In this document: positions 17,882 to 26,789 of the stretch, in pieces
How positions within the stretch are numbered: the first letter of the stretch is position 1
How the letters are laid out: each line of letters opens with the position of its first letter
Assembly: GCA_002377695.1 (NCBI GenBank)
Contig: DFQH01000008.1
Span: 154,710-218,709 of the forward strand
Length of the DNA stretch: 64,000 nucleotides
Reading direction: 5' to 3'
Source of the DNA: Citromicrobium sp. UBA3494
GTDB taxonomy: Bacteria > Pseudomonadota > Alphaproteobacteria > Sphingomonadales > Sphingomonadaceae
Translations under genes and position numbers: made by a program
Notes under the pieces: model-generated
Told to the model about the DNA's origin: nothing
The model's database searches: none
Seen by the model: the letters and a program-made list of their open reading frames with translations, nothing else

Positions 17882-18664
17882 ATGGCGACCTTCACCCTCC
17901 CCAAGAACTCCAAGATCCGCGACAAGGGCGAAGTCCACACCGCCCCCGACGGCGGACGGATCAAGAAGTTCAAGATCTATCGCTACAACCCCGATAGCGG
18001 CGAAAACCCCCACTACGACCGGTTCGAACTGGATCTGGACGCCTGCGGCCCGATGGTTCTGGACGCATTGTTCAAGATCAAGAACGAGATCGACCCCACG
18101 CTGACCTTCCGCCGTTCGTGCCGCGAAGGCATCTGCGGATCGTGCGCGATGAACATCAACGGGTCCAACGCGCTCGCCTGCACCACCGCGATCGAGGATC
18201 TGGGCGGCGAAATCCGCATCACCCCGCTGCCGCACATGGAAGTGGTGAAGGACCTGGTGCCCGATTTCACGCATTTCTACGCGCAATACGCCTCGATCCG
18301 CCCGTGGCTGCAGACCGTCACCCCGACGCCCAGCGGCAAGGAACGGCTGCAGAGCCCCGAAGAGCGAGAGAATCTGGATGGCCTCTACGAGTGCATCCTG
18401 TGCGCCTGCTGCTCCACCGCGTGCCCCAGCTATTGGTGGAACAGCGACAAGTTCCTCGGCCCGGCGATTCTGTTACAGGCCTATCGCTGGCTGGCTGACA
18501 GCCGCGACGAAATGACCGGCGAACGGCTCGACCAGCTGGAAGACCCGTACCGCCTCTATCGCTGCCACACGATCATGAACTGCGCGAACGTGTGCCCCAA
18601 GGGTCTGTCGCCCGCCAAGGCGATCGCCGAAACCAAGAAGATGATCGCCGAACGCGCCATCTGA
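17882..18664 (+). CDS. sdhB: Succinate dehydrogenase iron-sulfur subunit
   Basis: Electron-transfer subunit of complex II, 260 residues. It passes electrons from the SdhA flavin to ubiquinone through [2Fe-2S], [4Fe-4S] and [3Fe-4S] clusters. Cluster motifs in order: [22 protein letters not shown], for the plant-type ferredoxin cluster; [16 protein letters not shown], for the 4Fe site with the last Cys joining the next cluster; and [14 protein letters not shown] for the 3Fe site. No sdhA, sdhC or sdhD is next to it; the SDR lies upstream on the other strand. The following thioesterase begins two bases after its stop, so it heads a three-gene unit ending in zapE. Confidence 0.97.
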   Translation: MATFTLPKNSKIRDKGEVHTAPDGGRIKKFKIYRYNPDSGENPHYDRFELDLDACGPMVLDALFKIKNEIDPTLTFRRSCREGICGSCAMNINGSNALACTTAIEDLGGEIRITPLPHMEVVKDLVPDFTHFYAQYASIRPWLQTVTPTPSGKERLQSPEERENLDGLYECILCACCSTACPSYWWNSDKFLGPAILLQAYRWLADSRDEMTGERLDQLEDPYRLYRCHTIMNCANVCPKGLSPAKAIAETKKMIAERAI

Positions 18665-18666
18665 GC

Positions 18667-19137
18667 GTGGTTCGCCCTCATCCGTTCTTCGACTACCGGG
18701 AAATCCCGGGCGGTGACGGCTGGTACAGTTGGAATCCGCATGACAAGACGCGCTTCAACGCGGTGGTCATGGGCGATCTCGTCACCCGCCGCGAAGGCGA
18801 TGCGTGTCGCCTTCGCATGGTGCCCGAGCACAAGCACACCAATCTGCAGGGGATGCTCCACGGCGCCACCATTCTGGGGCTGATCGACATCGCGCTGTTC
18901 GCCGCCGTCCACGTGCTTGGCGAAGGGGAGCCCGGCCCGTCGCTGACGCTGGAGCTTTCGACGCAGTTCGTGGGCGCGGGCGATCCCGAAAAGCCGCTCG
19001 ACGCGGTGTCCGAAATCGTGCGCGAAACCGGCCGCATGGTGTTCGTGCGCGGGCAGGTGGTGCAGCAGGACGAGGTGGTCGCCAGCTATTCCGGCATCGT
19101 GCGCAAGCGCTCTTCCAGTGGCAAGGCAGCCGGTTGA
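18667..19137 (+). CDS. PaaI-type hotdog thioesterase
   Basis: Hotdog-fold acyl-CoA thioesterase-like protein of 156 residues. NLQGMLHGATILGLIDIALFAA is the 4HBT core helix with the conserved HG, and LTLELSTQFVGAG and GRMVFVRGQVVQ are the later strands. The substrate is unknown; related proteins hydrolyse phenylacetyl- or medium-chain acyl-CoA. I choose GTG 18667, two bases after the sdhB stop, because the protein homology begins with VRPHPFFDYREIPGG. Upstream codons of the same frame lie inside sdhB. The stop codon overlaps the TTG start of zapE, so translation of sdhB, this gene and zapE is probably coupled. Confidence 0.75.
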   Translation: MVRPHPFFDYREIPGGDGWYSWNPHDKTRFNAVVMGDLVTRREGDACRLRMVPEHKHTNLQGMLHGATILGLIDIALFAAVHVLGEGEPGPSLTLELSTQFVGAGDPEKPLDAVSEIVRETGRMVFVRGQVVQQDEVVASYSGIVRKRSSSGKAAG

Positions 19138-20249
19138 CTAGCGTTCTCGCCCGATACGAAGAGCTGCTGGCGGCCGGGGAACTGCGCAAGGACGCGGACC
19201 AGCGCGCGGCGGTGGTGCAGCTGGAGCGTGTCCAGAGCGATCTGGAGGCCGGCAGCGCGCGCAAGGGCCTGCTGGGCGGATTGCTGGGCAAGAAACCGCA
19301 GCCGGTGCGCGGGCTCTACATGTGGGGCGGCGTCGGGCGCGGCAAGTCCATGCTGATGGACCTGTTCTTCGAATGCCTCGACATTGATCGCAAGCGCCGC
19401 GTCCACTTCCATGCCTTCATGCTCGAAGTCGACGCGATGATCGCCGAAGAACGTGCGAAGAAGGCGGAAGGCCCCGTGCGTCGGGTTGCCGCCCGCATCG
19501 CGGAAGGGACGCGCTGCCTCGCCTTCGACGAGATGGTGGTGAACAACACCGCCGATGCCGCCATCATGGCGCGGCTGTTCACTCCGCTGATCGAGGATCA
19601 CGGTGTCACCATCGTCACCACCAGCAACCGTCCGCCACACGATCTGTACAAGGACGGGCTCAACAGGTCGCTGTTCATCCCCTTCATCGAACTGATCGAG
19701 CGCGAGCTGGACACGCTCTCGCTCAACGGGCCGACCGATTACCGGATGGACCGGCTGGGCGGGCTGGAGAGCTGGCACGTGCCGCTGGGCGATGCAGCCA
19801 CGGCACAGGTGCGAGAGGCCTTCTTCCGCCTGACAGATTACGAGCCGGAGGATGCAGCGCATGTTCCCAGCGGAGAGCTGGATCTCGGCGGGGGGCGCAC
19901 GCTGCACGTGCCCAAGAGCCTGAAGGGCGTGGGCGTGTTCAGCTTCAAGCGGCTGTGTGGAGAGAACCGCGGCGCGTCGGACTATCTGGCCATCGCGCGG
20001 GCCTTCCACACGGTGATCGTGGTGGGCATTCCCATCCTGAGCCCGGAGAACCGCAACGAGGCGATCCGCTTCACCAAGCTGATCGACGCGCTCTACGAAC
20101 ACAAGGTGAAGCTGTTCGCCACCGCCGCAGCCGAGCCGGAGGCGCTCTACCCATCGGGCGACGGCAGCTTCGAGTTCGCGCGCACCGTCAGCCGTCTGCG
20201 CGAAATGCAGAGCGCGGAGTACATGGCGCTGGGTCACGGCGCCGATTGA
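19134..20249 (+). CDS. zapE: AFG1/ZapE-family ATPase
   Basis: AAA-like P-loop ATPase of 371 residues. Walker A is GGVGRGKSMLMD with Lys71 and Walker B is CLAFDEMVV, with TTSNRPPHDLYKDGLNR as the conserved sensor region. The E. coli homologue ZapE acts on FtsZ at the division site, and the mitochondrial homologue AFG1/LACE1 assists respiratory-complex protein turnover, so its place after sdhB fits the second role. The start TTG 19134 shares bases with the stop of the preceding thioesterase (TTGA) and gives the usual N-terminus (SVLARYEELLAAGEL). The frame is open further upstream but only as a shadow of the thioesterase. Confidence 0.9.
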   Translation: MTSVLARYEELLAAGELRKDADQRAAVVQLERVQSDLEAGSARKGLLGGLLGKKPQPVRGLYMWGGVGRGKSMLMDLFFECLDIDRKRRVHFHAFMLEVDAMIAEERAKKAEGPVRRVAARIAEGTRCLAFDEMVVNNTADAAIMARLFTPLIEDHGVTIVTTSNRPPHDLYKDGLNRSLFIPFIELIERELDTLSLNGPTDYRMDRLGGLESWHVPLGDAATAQVREAFFRLTDYEPEDAAHVPSGELDLGGGRTLHVPKSLKGVGVFSFKRLCGENRGASDYLAIARAFHTVIVVGIPILSPENRNEAIRFTKLIDALYEHKVKLFATAAAEPEALYPSGDGSFEFARTVSRLREMQSAEYMALGHGAD

Positions 20250-20320
20250 AACCCGGCCAAAGCAACCTAGATCGAGCCGATCCCGGCGGTTCAACAACCC
20301 CGCCGATGTGAGAACCTGAC

Positions 20321-21019
20321 ATGATCGATATCCGTCCGTTCGACAGTCTCGGCGCCGCCGATCACGGCTGGCTCGACGCCCGCCACCACTTCAGCTTCGC
20401 CAGCTACTACGATCCCCAGCGCATGGGCTGGGGCCGCATCCGCGTGTGGAACGACGATACGATCGCGGCGAAGAGCGGTTTTCCGCCCCACCCGCACGAC
20501 AACATGGAAATCGTCACCTTCGTGCGCACCGGCGCGATCACGCACGAGGATTCGCTGGGTAACAAGGGCCGCACCGTGGCTGGCGACGTGCAGGTAATGA
20601 GTGCGGGCACCGGCATCCGGCATTCCGAGTTCAACCTGGAAGACGAGACGACCACCATCTTCCAGATCTGGATCCTGCCGGACAGCCAGGGCGAGCCCCC
20701 GGCCTGGGACCAGCGCGAATTCCCCAGGGCGAGCCGCGATGGCGGCTTCGTCGTCCTTGCCAGCGGTACGCCGGAAGCGGACGAGGCGCTCTCCATCCGG
20801 GCCGACGCCAAGGTGGCCGCGGCGACGCTCAAGGCGGGTCAGACGGCCGAATGGCAGGCCGCGCCGGGGCGCCACCAGTATCTGGTCGCGCAGACCGGTC
20901 GCATCCGCGTGAACGGGCACGAGGCAGGCCCGCGGGACGGGATTGCGACGAAGGACGAAGGCGTATTGCAGGTGGAGGCGCTGGAAGACGCCGAGATCGT
21001 GCTGGTCGATTCGCGCTAG
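20321..21019 (+). CDS. Pirin family protein (YhhW-like bicupin)
   Basis: A 232-residue cupin protein of the pirin family. The N-terminal cupin has the metal-binding set His57, His59, His101 and Glu103 (PPHPHDNME and GIRHSEFN). The C-terminal half is a degenerate second cupin. E. coli YhhW acts as a quercetin 2,3-dioxygenase in vitro, and other pirins bind iron and protein partners. The physiological role here is unknown. It is monocistronic, 71 bases after zapE, and its stop lies five bases before the stop of the convergent crotonase gene. Confidence 0.9.
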   Translation: MIDIRPFDSLGAADHGWLDARHHFSFASYYDPQRMGWGRIRVWNDDTIAAKSGFPPHPHDNMEIVTFVRTGAITHEDSLGNKGRTVAGDVQVMSAGTGIRHSEFNLEDETTTIFQIWILPDSQGEPPAWDQREFPRASRDGGFVVLASGTPEADEALSIRADAKVAAATLKAGQTAEWQAAPGRHQYLVAQTGRIRVNGHEAGPRDGIATKDEGVLQVEALEDAEIVLVDSR

Positions 21020-21024
21020 CGGCG

Positions 21025-21951
21025 TCAGGCGTCCTCGCGCACCTTATCGACCGCGCGGCTCTGTTTGCTGGCGAGCCGCCCCATGAGCTTGAGGTCCCGC
21101 TCTGTCAGTTTGAGTGCGGTGTCGGCCCATATTTCGGTGATCTCGGTCAGCTCGGCAAGCGAGAGGTTCCAGCTGCGCTTGATCGCCCGGCGCGATCCCA
21201 GCAGCCCGGCATGGCGGCGCGCGTTCTTCTCGATGAAGGCCTGCACCGCTTCCTCGCCGGTCCCGTCCGGAACCACGTCGTGCACCAGCCCGAGGGCCAG
21301 CATCTCGCGCGCGGTCAGGTTCTTCCCCGATGTGATCAGCTTTTCCGCGGCGACGCTGCCAAGCTGGCGGCTGAGGAAGGCATGCGCGCCCATGCCGGGG
21401 AACAGGCCGAACAGGATTTCCGGCAGGCCGAAACTGGCGCTTTCCTCGGAGATGATGAAATCGAAGGAGAGCAACGCCTCGAGCCCGCCCCCGAGTGCAT
21501 CGCCCTGAACCAGACCGATGGTGAGCAGCGGCAGGCCCAGCGTGTTGATGTTGCGGTGAAGGATGCGACAGCAGCGATGGCCGTAATCGACCAGCGATGC
21601 GCGATCGCCCTTCAGGATCAGCTGGCGGAACAGCGCCAGATCGCCGCCATAGCAGAACACCCCCGGCGCATGGCTGCCCAGCACCAGAAAACGCAGGTCG
21701 CCAGCGCTGAAATTCGCCTGGATCAGATCCTGCCAGCGTTCGAAGTCGGCGAGCATCGACGGGGTGAAGCTGGGCCGCCCCTGGGGCACCATGTGGGTCC
21801 ACAGAGCCTTGGTATCCGCGTCGTATTCAACCCGAAGCTCGTTCAGGCCGAACAAGGCGGGCGCGATCGAAGGCGCGCCCTCCAGGATCATCGGATCGCC
21901 CGCCTCATCAAGGATGATGTGCTGTTCGAAATTGGTGCTGACCCGGTTCAT
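21025..21951 (-). CDS. rpfF: Crotonase-fold protein, probable DSF synthase (RpfF-like)
   Basis: A 308-residue crotonase superfamily protein. The core reads LVQGDALGGGLEALLS with Glu158, then FGLPEILFGLFPGMGA with Glu178. In Xanthomonas RpfF, the enzyme that makes the cis-2-unsaturated fatty acid signal DSF from acyl-ACP, the two catalytic glutamates are also 20 residues apart in the same contexts (GGGFEA and FGFPEVLFNLFPGMGA). That is much closer than to ordinary enoyl-CoA hydratases. It is slightly longer than RpfF (about 289 residues). No rpfC or rpfG sensor genes are nearby. It follows the XrtA locus on the same strand after a 133-base AT-rich gap, so it may have its own promoter. The signal product is inferred. 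Confidence 0.75.
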   Translation of the reverse strand: MNRVSTNFEQHIILDEAGDPMILEGAPSIAPALFGLNELRVEYDADTKALWTHMVPQGRPSFTPSMLADFERWQDLIQANFSAGDLRFLVLGSHAPGVFCYGGDLALFRQLILKGDRASLVDYGHRCCRILHRNINTLGLPLLTIGLVQGDALGGGLEALLSFDFIISEESASFGLPEILFGLFPGMGAHAFLSRQLGSVAAEKLITSGKNLTAREMLALGLVHDVVPDGTGEEAVQAFIEKNARRHAGLLGSRRAIKRSWNLSLAELTEITEIWADTALKLTERDLKLMGRLASKQSRAVDKVREDA

Positions 21952-22024
21952 TGCGCCCCCGCTTCATGCTGAACCGGAAGGACTGAGCCCCCCGCCTCAA
22001 TCAAGACTCGCATTCGAGGGGGCA

Positions 22025-22084
22025 TGGGGCAATAATTTATTTACCATATTCGGCGTTCTGAATCATTTTTGCGATGAGCCGAGT
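22025..22084 (-). promoter_or_regulatory. AT-rich tract upstream of the rpfF-like gene
   Basis: In this GC-rich window the bases between the asnB-like stop and the rpfF-like start are strikingly AT-rich (for example AATAATTTATTTACC on the plus strand). On the minus strand this gives TATGGT and TAAATT boxes that could serve as a -10 element. No confident -35 element can be assigned, and an operator is possible but not identified. Confidence 0.35.
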
Positions 22085-23980
22085 CTAATTGTTGCTTAAA
22101 AGACTCATATTTCGCTCCAGCATGACCAACTGCCACAGCTCGCGCGCGTGGTCCCGTCGGCCTGCGATATGGTCTTCCGCAAGGCGGGACAGCGCATCCG
22201 CATCGAACCAGCCGCTGTCCAGCAAGCGCTCGCTGCGCACGGCTGCACGCGCGGTGTCACGCAGATCGGTCCTGAACCATTGCGCGATCGGCAGCACGAA
22301 ACCCTGCTTCGGGCGATGCAGGATATCGGCCGGCAGATCGCCAGCCATCGCGCGTTTGAGGGCATATTTGCCCTCCCCCCCGAATACCCGGCGCGCCTTG
22401 GGCAGGCAGGCCGCGAATTCGACCAGCCGGTGGTCGAGCAAGGGTTCGCGCGCCTCCAGACTTACTGCCATGCTGGTGCGATCCACCTTGGTCAGGATGT
22501 CGCCGGGGAGCCAGAACTTGAGATCGGCGTATTGCGCGCGGTCCAGCCCGTTTCGCGCAGGGGCCGCGCGCATGAGGTCGATCAGCGGCTGTTCGGCGCG
22601 GTACCCGCCGAGTGTGCGCATCATCGAAGGCGAGAAAATACCGGCGCGATCCTTTGGGGTCATCACGCTGAGCGCGCTTGCATAGGCTTCCTCGCCCGAC
22701 AGGGCGAGCGCGTGCAGGGTAGACCGGGCCCGCAGCGGGCGCGGCGCCCAGTCCGCCTTCGGGTAGATCGCCGCCAGCGGGCCGAAGACCTTCCGCCTGA
22801 ACCCTGCCGGGAGCCACTTGCGGGCGTTTTCCTCGGCAGCATGGAACACGTGGCGGCGATAGCCCGCAAAGGCCTCGTCCGCGCCGTCGCCCGACAGCGC
22901 GACGGTGACATGCTGCCGGGCCAGCGCACAGACCTCGGCCGTGGGCAAGGCCGAGGCATCGGCAAAGGGCTCGTCGAACATCGCAGCCAGCGCATCGATC
23001 CGGTCGAACATCGCGGGATTAACCATGCGCTCGTGATGGGCGGTCGAGAACTGCGATGCTATCCGCCGCGCATAGGCGGTCTCGTCCAGCCCGGCGACGT
23101 CGAAGCCGATCGAACAGGTGGTCACAGGCCGATCGGACAGGTCGGACATCAGCGCGACCACGGTCGAACTGTCGACACCGCCGGACAGGAAGGCACCGAT
23201 CGGAACGTCGCTGACCATGCGCGATTCGATCGCATCGCACAGGTGAGAGTGGATGACCTCGGCCTCGTCCGCCTCGTGCATGTGATGGCGATCGGCGAAG
23301 GAAATGTCCCACCAGCGCTCCGGCGGGCGCGGTGCCATGCCGTGTTCGACGACCATGAAATGCCCGGCAGGCAGCTTCTCCACGCCCTTCAGGATGGACC
23401 GGTGATCGGGCACGTAACCCCACGTGAAGTAATCCTCGATCGCCAGTGGATCGACTTCACGCTCCAGCGCAGGATGTGCCAGCAAACCCTTGAGTTCGGA
23501 AGAAAAAGCGAAGGTGCCGTCCGGCAGGGTCGCGGTGAAGAGCGGCTTCACTCCAAAGCGATCGCGGGCGAGGAAGAGCTTGCGCGAATTGCGGTCGTAG
23601 ATGGCGAAGGCGAACATCCCGTCCAGCCTTTCGAGGCAGCGGCTGCCCCATTCGCGCCATGCGGCCAGGATCACCTCCGTATCGCCTTCGGTGGAAAAGC
23701 GATGGCCATGCTGCCGCAGTTCGCGCCGCAGGGCCCGGTAGTTGTAGATCTCGCCATTGAAGACGATCACCGTGCGCTCGTCCTGCGAATGCATCGGCTG
23801 GGGCGAACCCTCGACATCGATCACCGACAGGCGGCGGTGGGCCAGGCCCACGCCCTGCGCCAGCCAGAGCCCCGCCCCGTCCGGCCCGCGATGCGTCATG
23901 GAATCGCGCATCCGGGTCAGGACGGATCGATCGACAGGCGCCTGACGGTCGCGCGCGAAGAGGCCCACAATGCCGCACAT
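22085..23980 (-). CDS. XrtA-associated asparagine synthase-type amidotransferase
   Basis: Class II glutamine amidotransferase/asparagine synthase-like protein of 631 residues. Cys2 of MCGIVG is the glutaminase nucleophile, and RGPDGAGLW, FNGEIYNY and GDTEVILAA complete that domain. The synthetase domain has the PP-loop FLSGGVDSSTV and later LSGDGADEAF and DILTKVDRTSM. It matches the exosortase-A-associated amidotransferase family (TIGR03108 as I recall it), presumably amidating a sugar or uronate of the polysaccharide; the acceptor is unknown. It is the last gene of the minus-strand XrtA operon and follows the XrtA gene by 12 bases. Confidence 0.92.
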   Translation of the reverse strand: MCGIVGLFARDRQAPVDRSVLTRMRDSMTHRGPDGAGLWLAQGVGLAHRRLSVIDVEGSPQPMHSQDERTVIVFNGEIYNYRALRRELRQHGHRFSTEGDTEVILAAWREWGSRCLERLDGMFAFAIYDRNSRKLFLARDRFGVKPLFTATLPDGTFAFSSELKGLLAHPALEREVDPLAIEDYFTWGYVPDHRSILKGVEKLPAGHFMVVEHGMAPRPPERWWDISFADRHHMHEADEAEVIHSHLCDAIESRMVSDVPIGAFLSGGVDSSTVVALMSDLSDRPVTTCSIGFDVAGLDETAYARRIASQFSTAHHERMVNPAMFDRIDALAAMFDEPFADASALPTAEVCALARQHVTVALSGDGADEAFAGYRRHVFHAAEENARKWLPAGFRRKVFGPLAAIYPKADWAPRPLRARSTLHALALSGEEAYASALSVMTPKDRAGIFSPSMMRTLGGYRAEQPLIDLMRAAPARNGLDRAQYADLKFWLPGDILTKVDRTSMAVSLEAREPLLDHRLVEFAACLPKARRVFGGEGKYALKRAMAGDLPADILHRPKQGFVLPIAQWFRTDLRDTARAAVRSERLLDSGWFDADALSRLAEDHIAGRRDHARELWQLVMLERNMSLLSNN

Positions 23981-23992
23981 TTGTTAAGTTCC

Positions 23993-25546
23993 TTAGCGCG
24001 AAACCGCGCTAGCGACCAGCTTCTCGGGACCCTTCGCGTCCGCATGGAAGCGATCCAGTGCATCCCGGCCAGCTCTGCCGGACGTAGCGTCGGCCGAGAC
24101 AATCACCAGCCAGCGCGGTTCGGGACGCAGAAACAAACGCTTGCCCAATCCTGCCAGGCGAAAGTGGAGCGGATCGGATGTGGGGGACCCATCCCCGACA
24201 TAGCTCGTCCAGGCCAGCCTGCGCTGCGTTCCGTAAGCCATTATCTCCGTGCCGAGCATGCCGGGTGGAGCCGATGCCGGCCCGACTTCGCGCCAGGGCG
24301 AATCGGGCGGAACGGCCCCCTCCCCGGTCGCCGTAGGATCGCCGATGGCGCCATACTCGGCAAGGTAGAGATCGACTTCGTGGCCCGCGACATCGCGATA
24401 GATCGCATGCATGCGAGATCGCGCGCCCGCCCCCTCCGGCTGCCAGCGTACCGGCTCGCGCGGTTCCACCTGCGTCCAGCCCGCAACGTCCGGTGCCTGT
24501 AGCGCCTGCGGCGGTGCGCCGGTGGCGTGCGCCAGCCCTCCCCAAAGGCCGAACAGGACAATCGATGCGACCAGCACCGGCGCGAGCGTGACTGCGCGCG
24601 CCGGCACCTTGTCGAGCGCCACGACCAGCGGATCGTGCGCAAGCCGTGCCGCAGCCCTGCCCTCGGCCTCCGGGTCGCGGTCGAACCAGCGCCATGCAAT
24701 CGCCAGCACCAGCGCAACGACGATGGCGAAAAAGAGCCAGCCGTACACGATGTGATCGACGCCGCCTGCGCGTTCTGCCCCGACATACTGCGCGATGGCG
24801 ACGATCGCCCAGGCCCGCACTCCATTGGCCAGGATCGGAACGACAACGCACAGGGCCATCAGCGCGATGCGGCGGCTCCAGCGTTCCATGCCGACCTTCG
24901 CTGCCAGTACGCCAAGCGTTACCATGGCCACGACGAACTGCACCCCGGCGCAGGCTGCGGCCACTTCGAACAGGCCTGCGGGCGTATCGATGAAGACCCC
25001 GTCGATCTCTGCCTCGATGCCGCTGAGATGGGTCAGCGCGATCACCATGTCCGCCGTCAGCATCTGAAGCGGCGGAACGATTTCCTCGCCGAAGGGCACC
25101 AGAAAGGCCGCGAAGGCCAGCGGGAACAGCAATACCGCGCCGATCCGTGGCCCAAGCAATGCAATGGTTGCCGTCTGCAGGATCAGCACGGCGCCCGCCT
25201 GCGCCACGATATCGAGCGAGGTGAGCGATCCGATTAACCAGATCAAGAGTGCCGGCACGACGAGCGCCACCCCCGGCCACCAGGCTTGCGGCGTCATCCC
25301 CGCCAGCACCTCGCGCCGGTTCCACACGAGCCAGGCGATGATGGGCGGGACGAACAGAATGTGCTGATAGGCGGACACAGTCAGCCACTGGCGCGCCATG
25401 TCGACCCATTGCTGCGCGGTGAGGAGCACCGCTGCCACGCAGACGAAGGCAAGCCAGCCGAGTGCGGCGGCCCACCCTGCCGGTACCCGCTGGAGCAGGC
25501 TTGCGGCGGAAGGCCGCTCGCGGTCGCGGGTCAGCTCAGGCGGCAT
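23993..25546 (-). CDS. xrtA: Exosortase A fused to EpsI domain (XrtA)
   Basis: A 517-residue protein. Residues about 20-310 are the polytopic exosortase, with the transpeptidase-like triad Cys199 (AAACAGVQF), Arg244 (NGVRAW) and His265 (DHIVYGWLFF). Residues about 325-517 form the EpsI-type soluble domain after one more membrane span. Exosortases cut and anchor PEP-CTERM proteins at the outer face of the inner membrane in EPS-producing bacteria. The fusion of EpsI to the C-terminus is known in this family. I use ATG 25546, which overlaps the preceding glycosyltransferase by 11 bases. An upstream in-frame start at 25618 adds an unconserved stretch. No PEP-CTERM substrate is present in the window. 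Confidence 0.93.
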   Translation of the reverse strand: MPPELTRDRERPSAASLLQRVPAGWAAALGWLAFVCVAAVLLTAQQWVDMARQWLTVSAYQHILFVPPIIAWLVWNRREVLAGMTPQAWWPGVALVVPALLIWLIGSLTSLDIVAQAGAVLILQTATIALLGPRIGAVLLFPLAFAAFLVPFGEEIVPPLQMLTADMVIALTHLSGIEAEIDGVFIDTPAGLFEVAAACAGVQFVVAMVTLGVLAAKVGMERWSRRIALMALCVVVPILANGVRAWAIVAIAQYVGAERAGGVDHIVYGWLFFAIVVALVLAIAWRWFDRDPEAEGRAAARLAHDPLVVALDKVPARAVTLAPVLVASIVLFGLWGGLAHATGAPPQALQAPDVAGWTQVEPREPVRWQPEGAGARSRMHAIYRDVAGHEVDLYLAEYGAIGDPTATGEGAVPPDSPWREVGPASAPPGMLGTEIMAYGTQRRLAWTSYVGDGSPTSDPLHFRLAGLGKRLFLRPEPRWLVIVSADATSGRAGRDALDRFHADAKGPEKLVASAVSR

Positions 25547-26789
25547 TGCGCACCGGATCGTCGGCTGCGGAAGAAGTGGTGGCACCAGTTTCGGCTGAAG
25601 GACGCAAAAGCTCGCCAAGTCCGCCGAGCATGGCCGACCAGGATTGTTCGGCGAGCACGAATGCGCGGGCGGCGTCGCCCATGGCCTTTGCCCTCGCCCG
25701 ATCCTCTATCAGCGGGAGCGCGCGTCCCACCATCATCCGGTCACCTTCGGCCACCGCAAAATGCACGCCATCCTCTGCGTCGATGCCGGTGGCGGCCTCG
25801 GGCGAGAGCAGCACGGGCCTGGCCATCGCCATCGCTTCGAGCACCTTGTTCTGGATGCCGCGTGCAATGGTGAGCGGCGCGGCGACAATGTCCGCCTCGG
25901 CGAGGAAGGGCCGCACATCGGGCACTTGGCCCCAGACGGTCACGCCGTCCTGCCTGCCCAGCGCCTTGACGCCGGGTGTCGGTGCGCGGCCGACAATGTG
26001 GAACTCGGCGCGCGCGCGGGTTTCGCGAATGCCGGGCAGGATGCGCTGTACCATGCGTTCCACCGCAGAGACATTGGGCGCATAGTCCATCTGCCCGGTG
26101 AAGACGATATTCGGTCCGGGCCCGAACAGCGTGGGCTGCGGGGCCACGGCCTCGGGCGCAAAGAACTGCGCGTCGATCCCGTTGCGCATCACCTTGATAT
26201 CCACTTGCCCGGAGCTGGATAGGCGGGTGCGAAACAGGTTCGCCTCGTGCTCGCTGATCAGCAGCGTGGTATCGGCGGCACGCGCAAAGCGCTCCTCCGC
26301 CGCTGCGAGCAGCCTGCCCTCGCGCGCATGGACCCAGGCCTTGGGCCCGCTGCCGCTTTCGCCATAGGCTTCGAACTTGGCGCTATCGACGTCGCACAGG
26401 TCGAGCACGGTGCGGCCAGGAAAATGGGGCGAGACATATTGCGCCATCTGCCCGGAGAATACGTAGATCGCGTCGATCGGGCGGTAGTGCAGTACCTGGT
26501 CGACCCATTCCTGCAATCCGGCATGGGCGAAGGCGGTGAGGCTGATCGGCTGCCCCTTTGCCATCGCGCGGACTGCGGCCAGCACGTCGTGCCGCCGCTG
26601 CGGGACCAGATAATGGCTCTGCGCGATGCCGGACAGGAATTGGTCGCCGTATCCCGATGCATCGTCGAAGGTGCCGACGTGCACGGGCCCCAGCCGCGCA
26701 AGCGCGCGCAGCACATGGTAGGAGCGGATCTTGTCGCCGCGGTCGGGCGGGAACGGCACGCGATGCGCAAGGAAAAGCGTTTCACCCAT
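25536..26789 (-). CDS. XrtA-associated glycosyltransferase, GT4-like
   Basis: Glycosyltransferase of 417 residues in the GT-B fold. The N-terminus FLAHRVPFPPDRGDKIRSYH is typical of the exosortase-associated sugar transferase family (TIGR03087 as I recall it). The C-terminal nucleotide-sugar domain contains IVFTGQMDYAPN, HIVGRAPT and the GT4 motif GIQNKVLEAMAMARPV. The donor and acceptor are not known. ATG 26789 overlaps the stop of the FemAB-like gene (ATGA), which marks tight coupling. It ends within the start of xrtA. Confidence 0.88.
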   Translation of the reverse strand: MGETLFLAHRVPFPPDRGDKIRSYHVLRALARLGPVHVGTFDDASGYGDQFLSGIAQSHYLVPQRRHDVLAAVRAMAKGQPISLTAFAHAGLQEWVDQVLHYRPIDAIYVFSGQMAQYVSPHFPGRTVLDLCDVDSAKFEAYGESGSGPKAWVHAREGRLLAAAEERFARAADTTLLISEHEANLFRTRLSSSGQVDIKVMRNGIDAQFFAPEAVAPQPTLFGPGPNIVFTGQMDYAPNVSAVERMVQRILPGIRETRARAEFHIVGRAPTPGVKALGRQDGVTVWGQVPDVRPFLAEADIVAAPLTIARGIQNKVLEAMAMARPVLLSPEAATGIDAEDGVHFAVAEGDRMMVGRALPLIEDRARAKAMGDAARAFVLAEQSWSAMLGGLGELLRPSAETGATTSSAADDPVRNAA

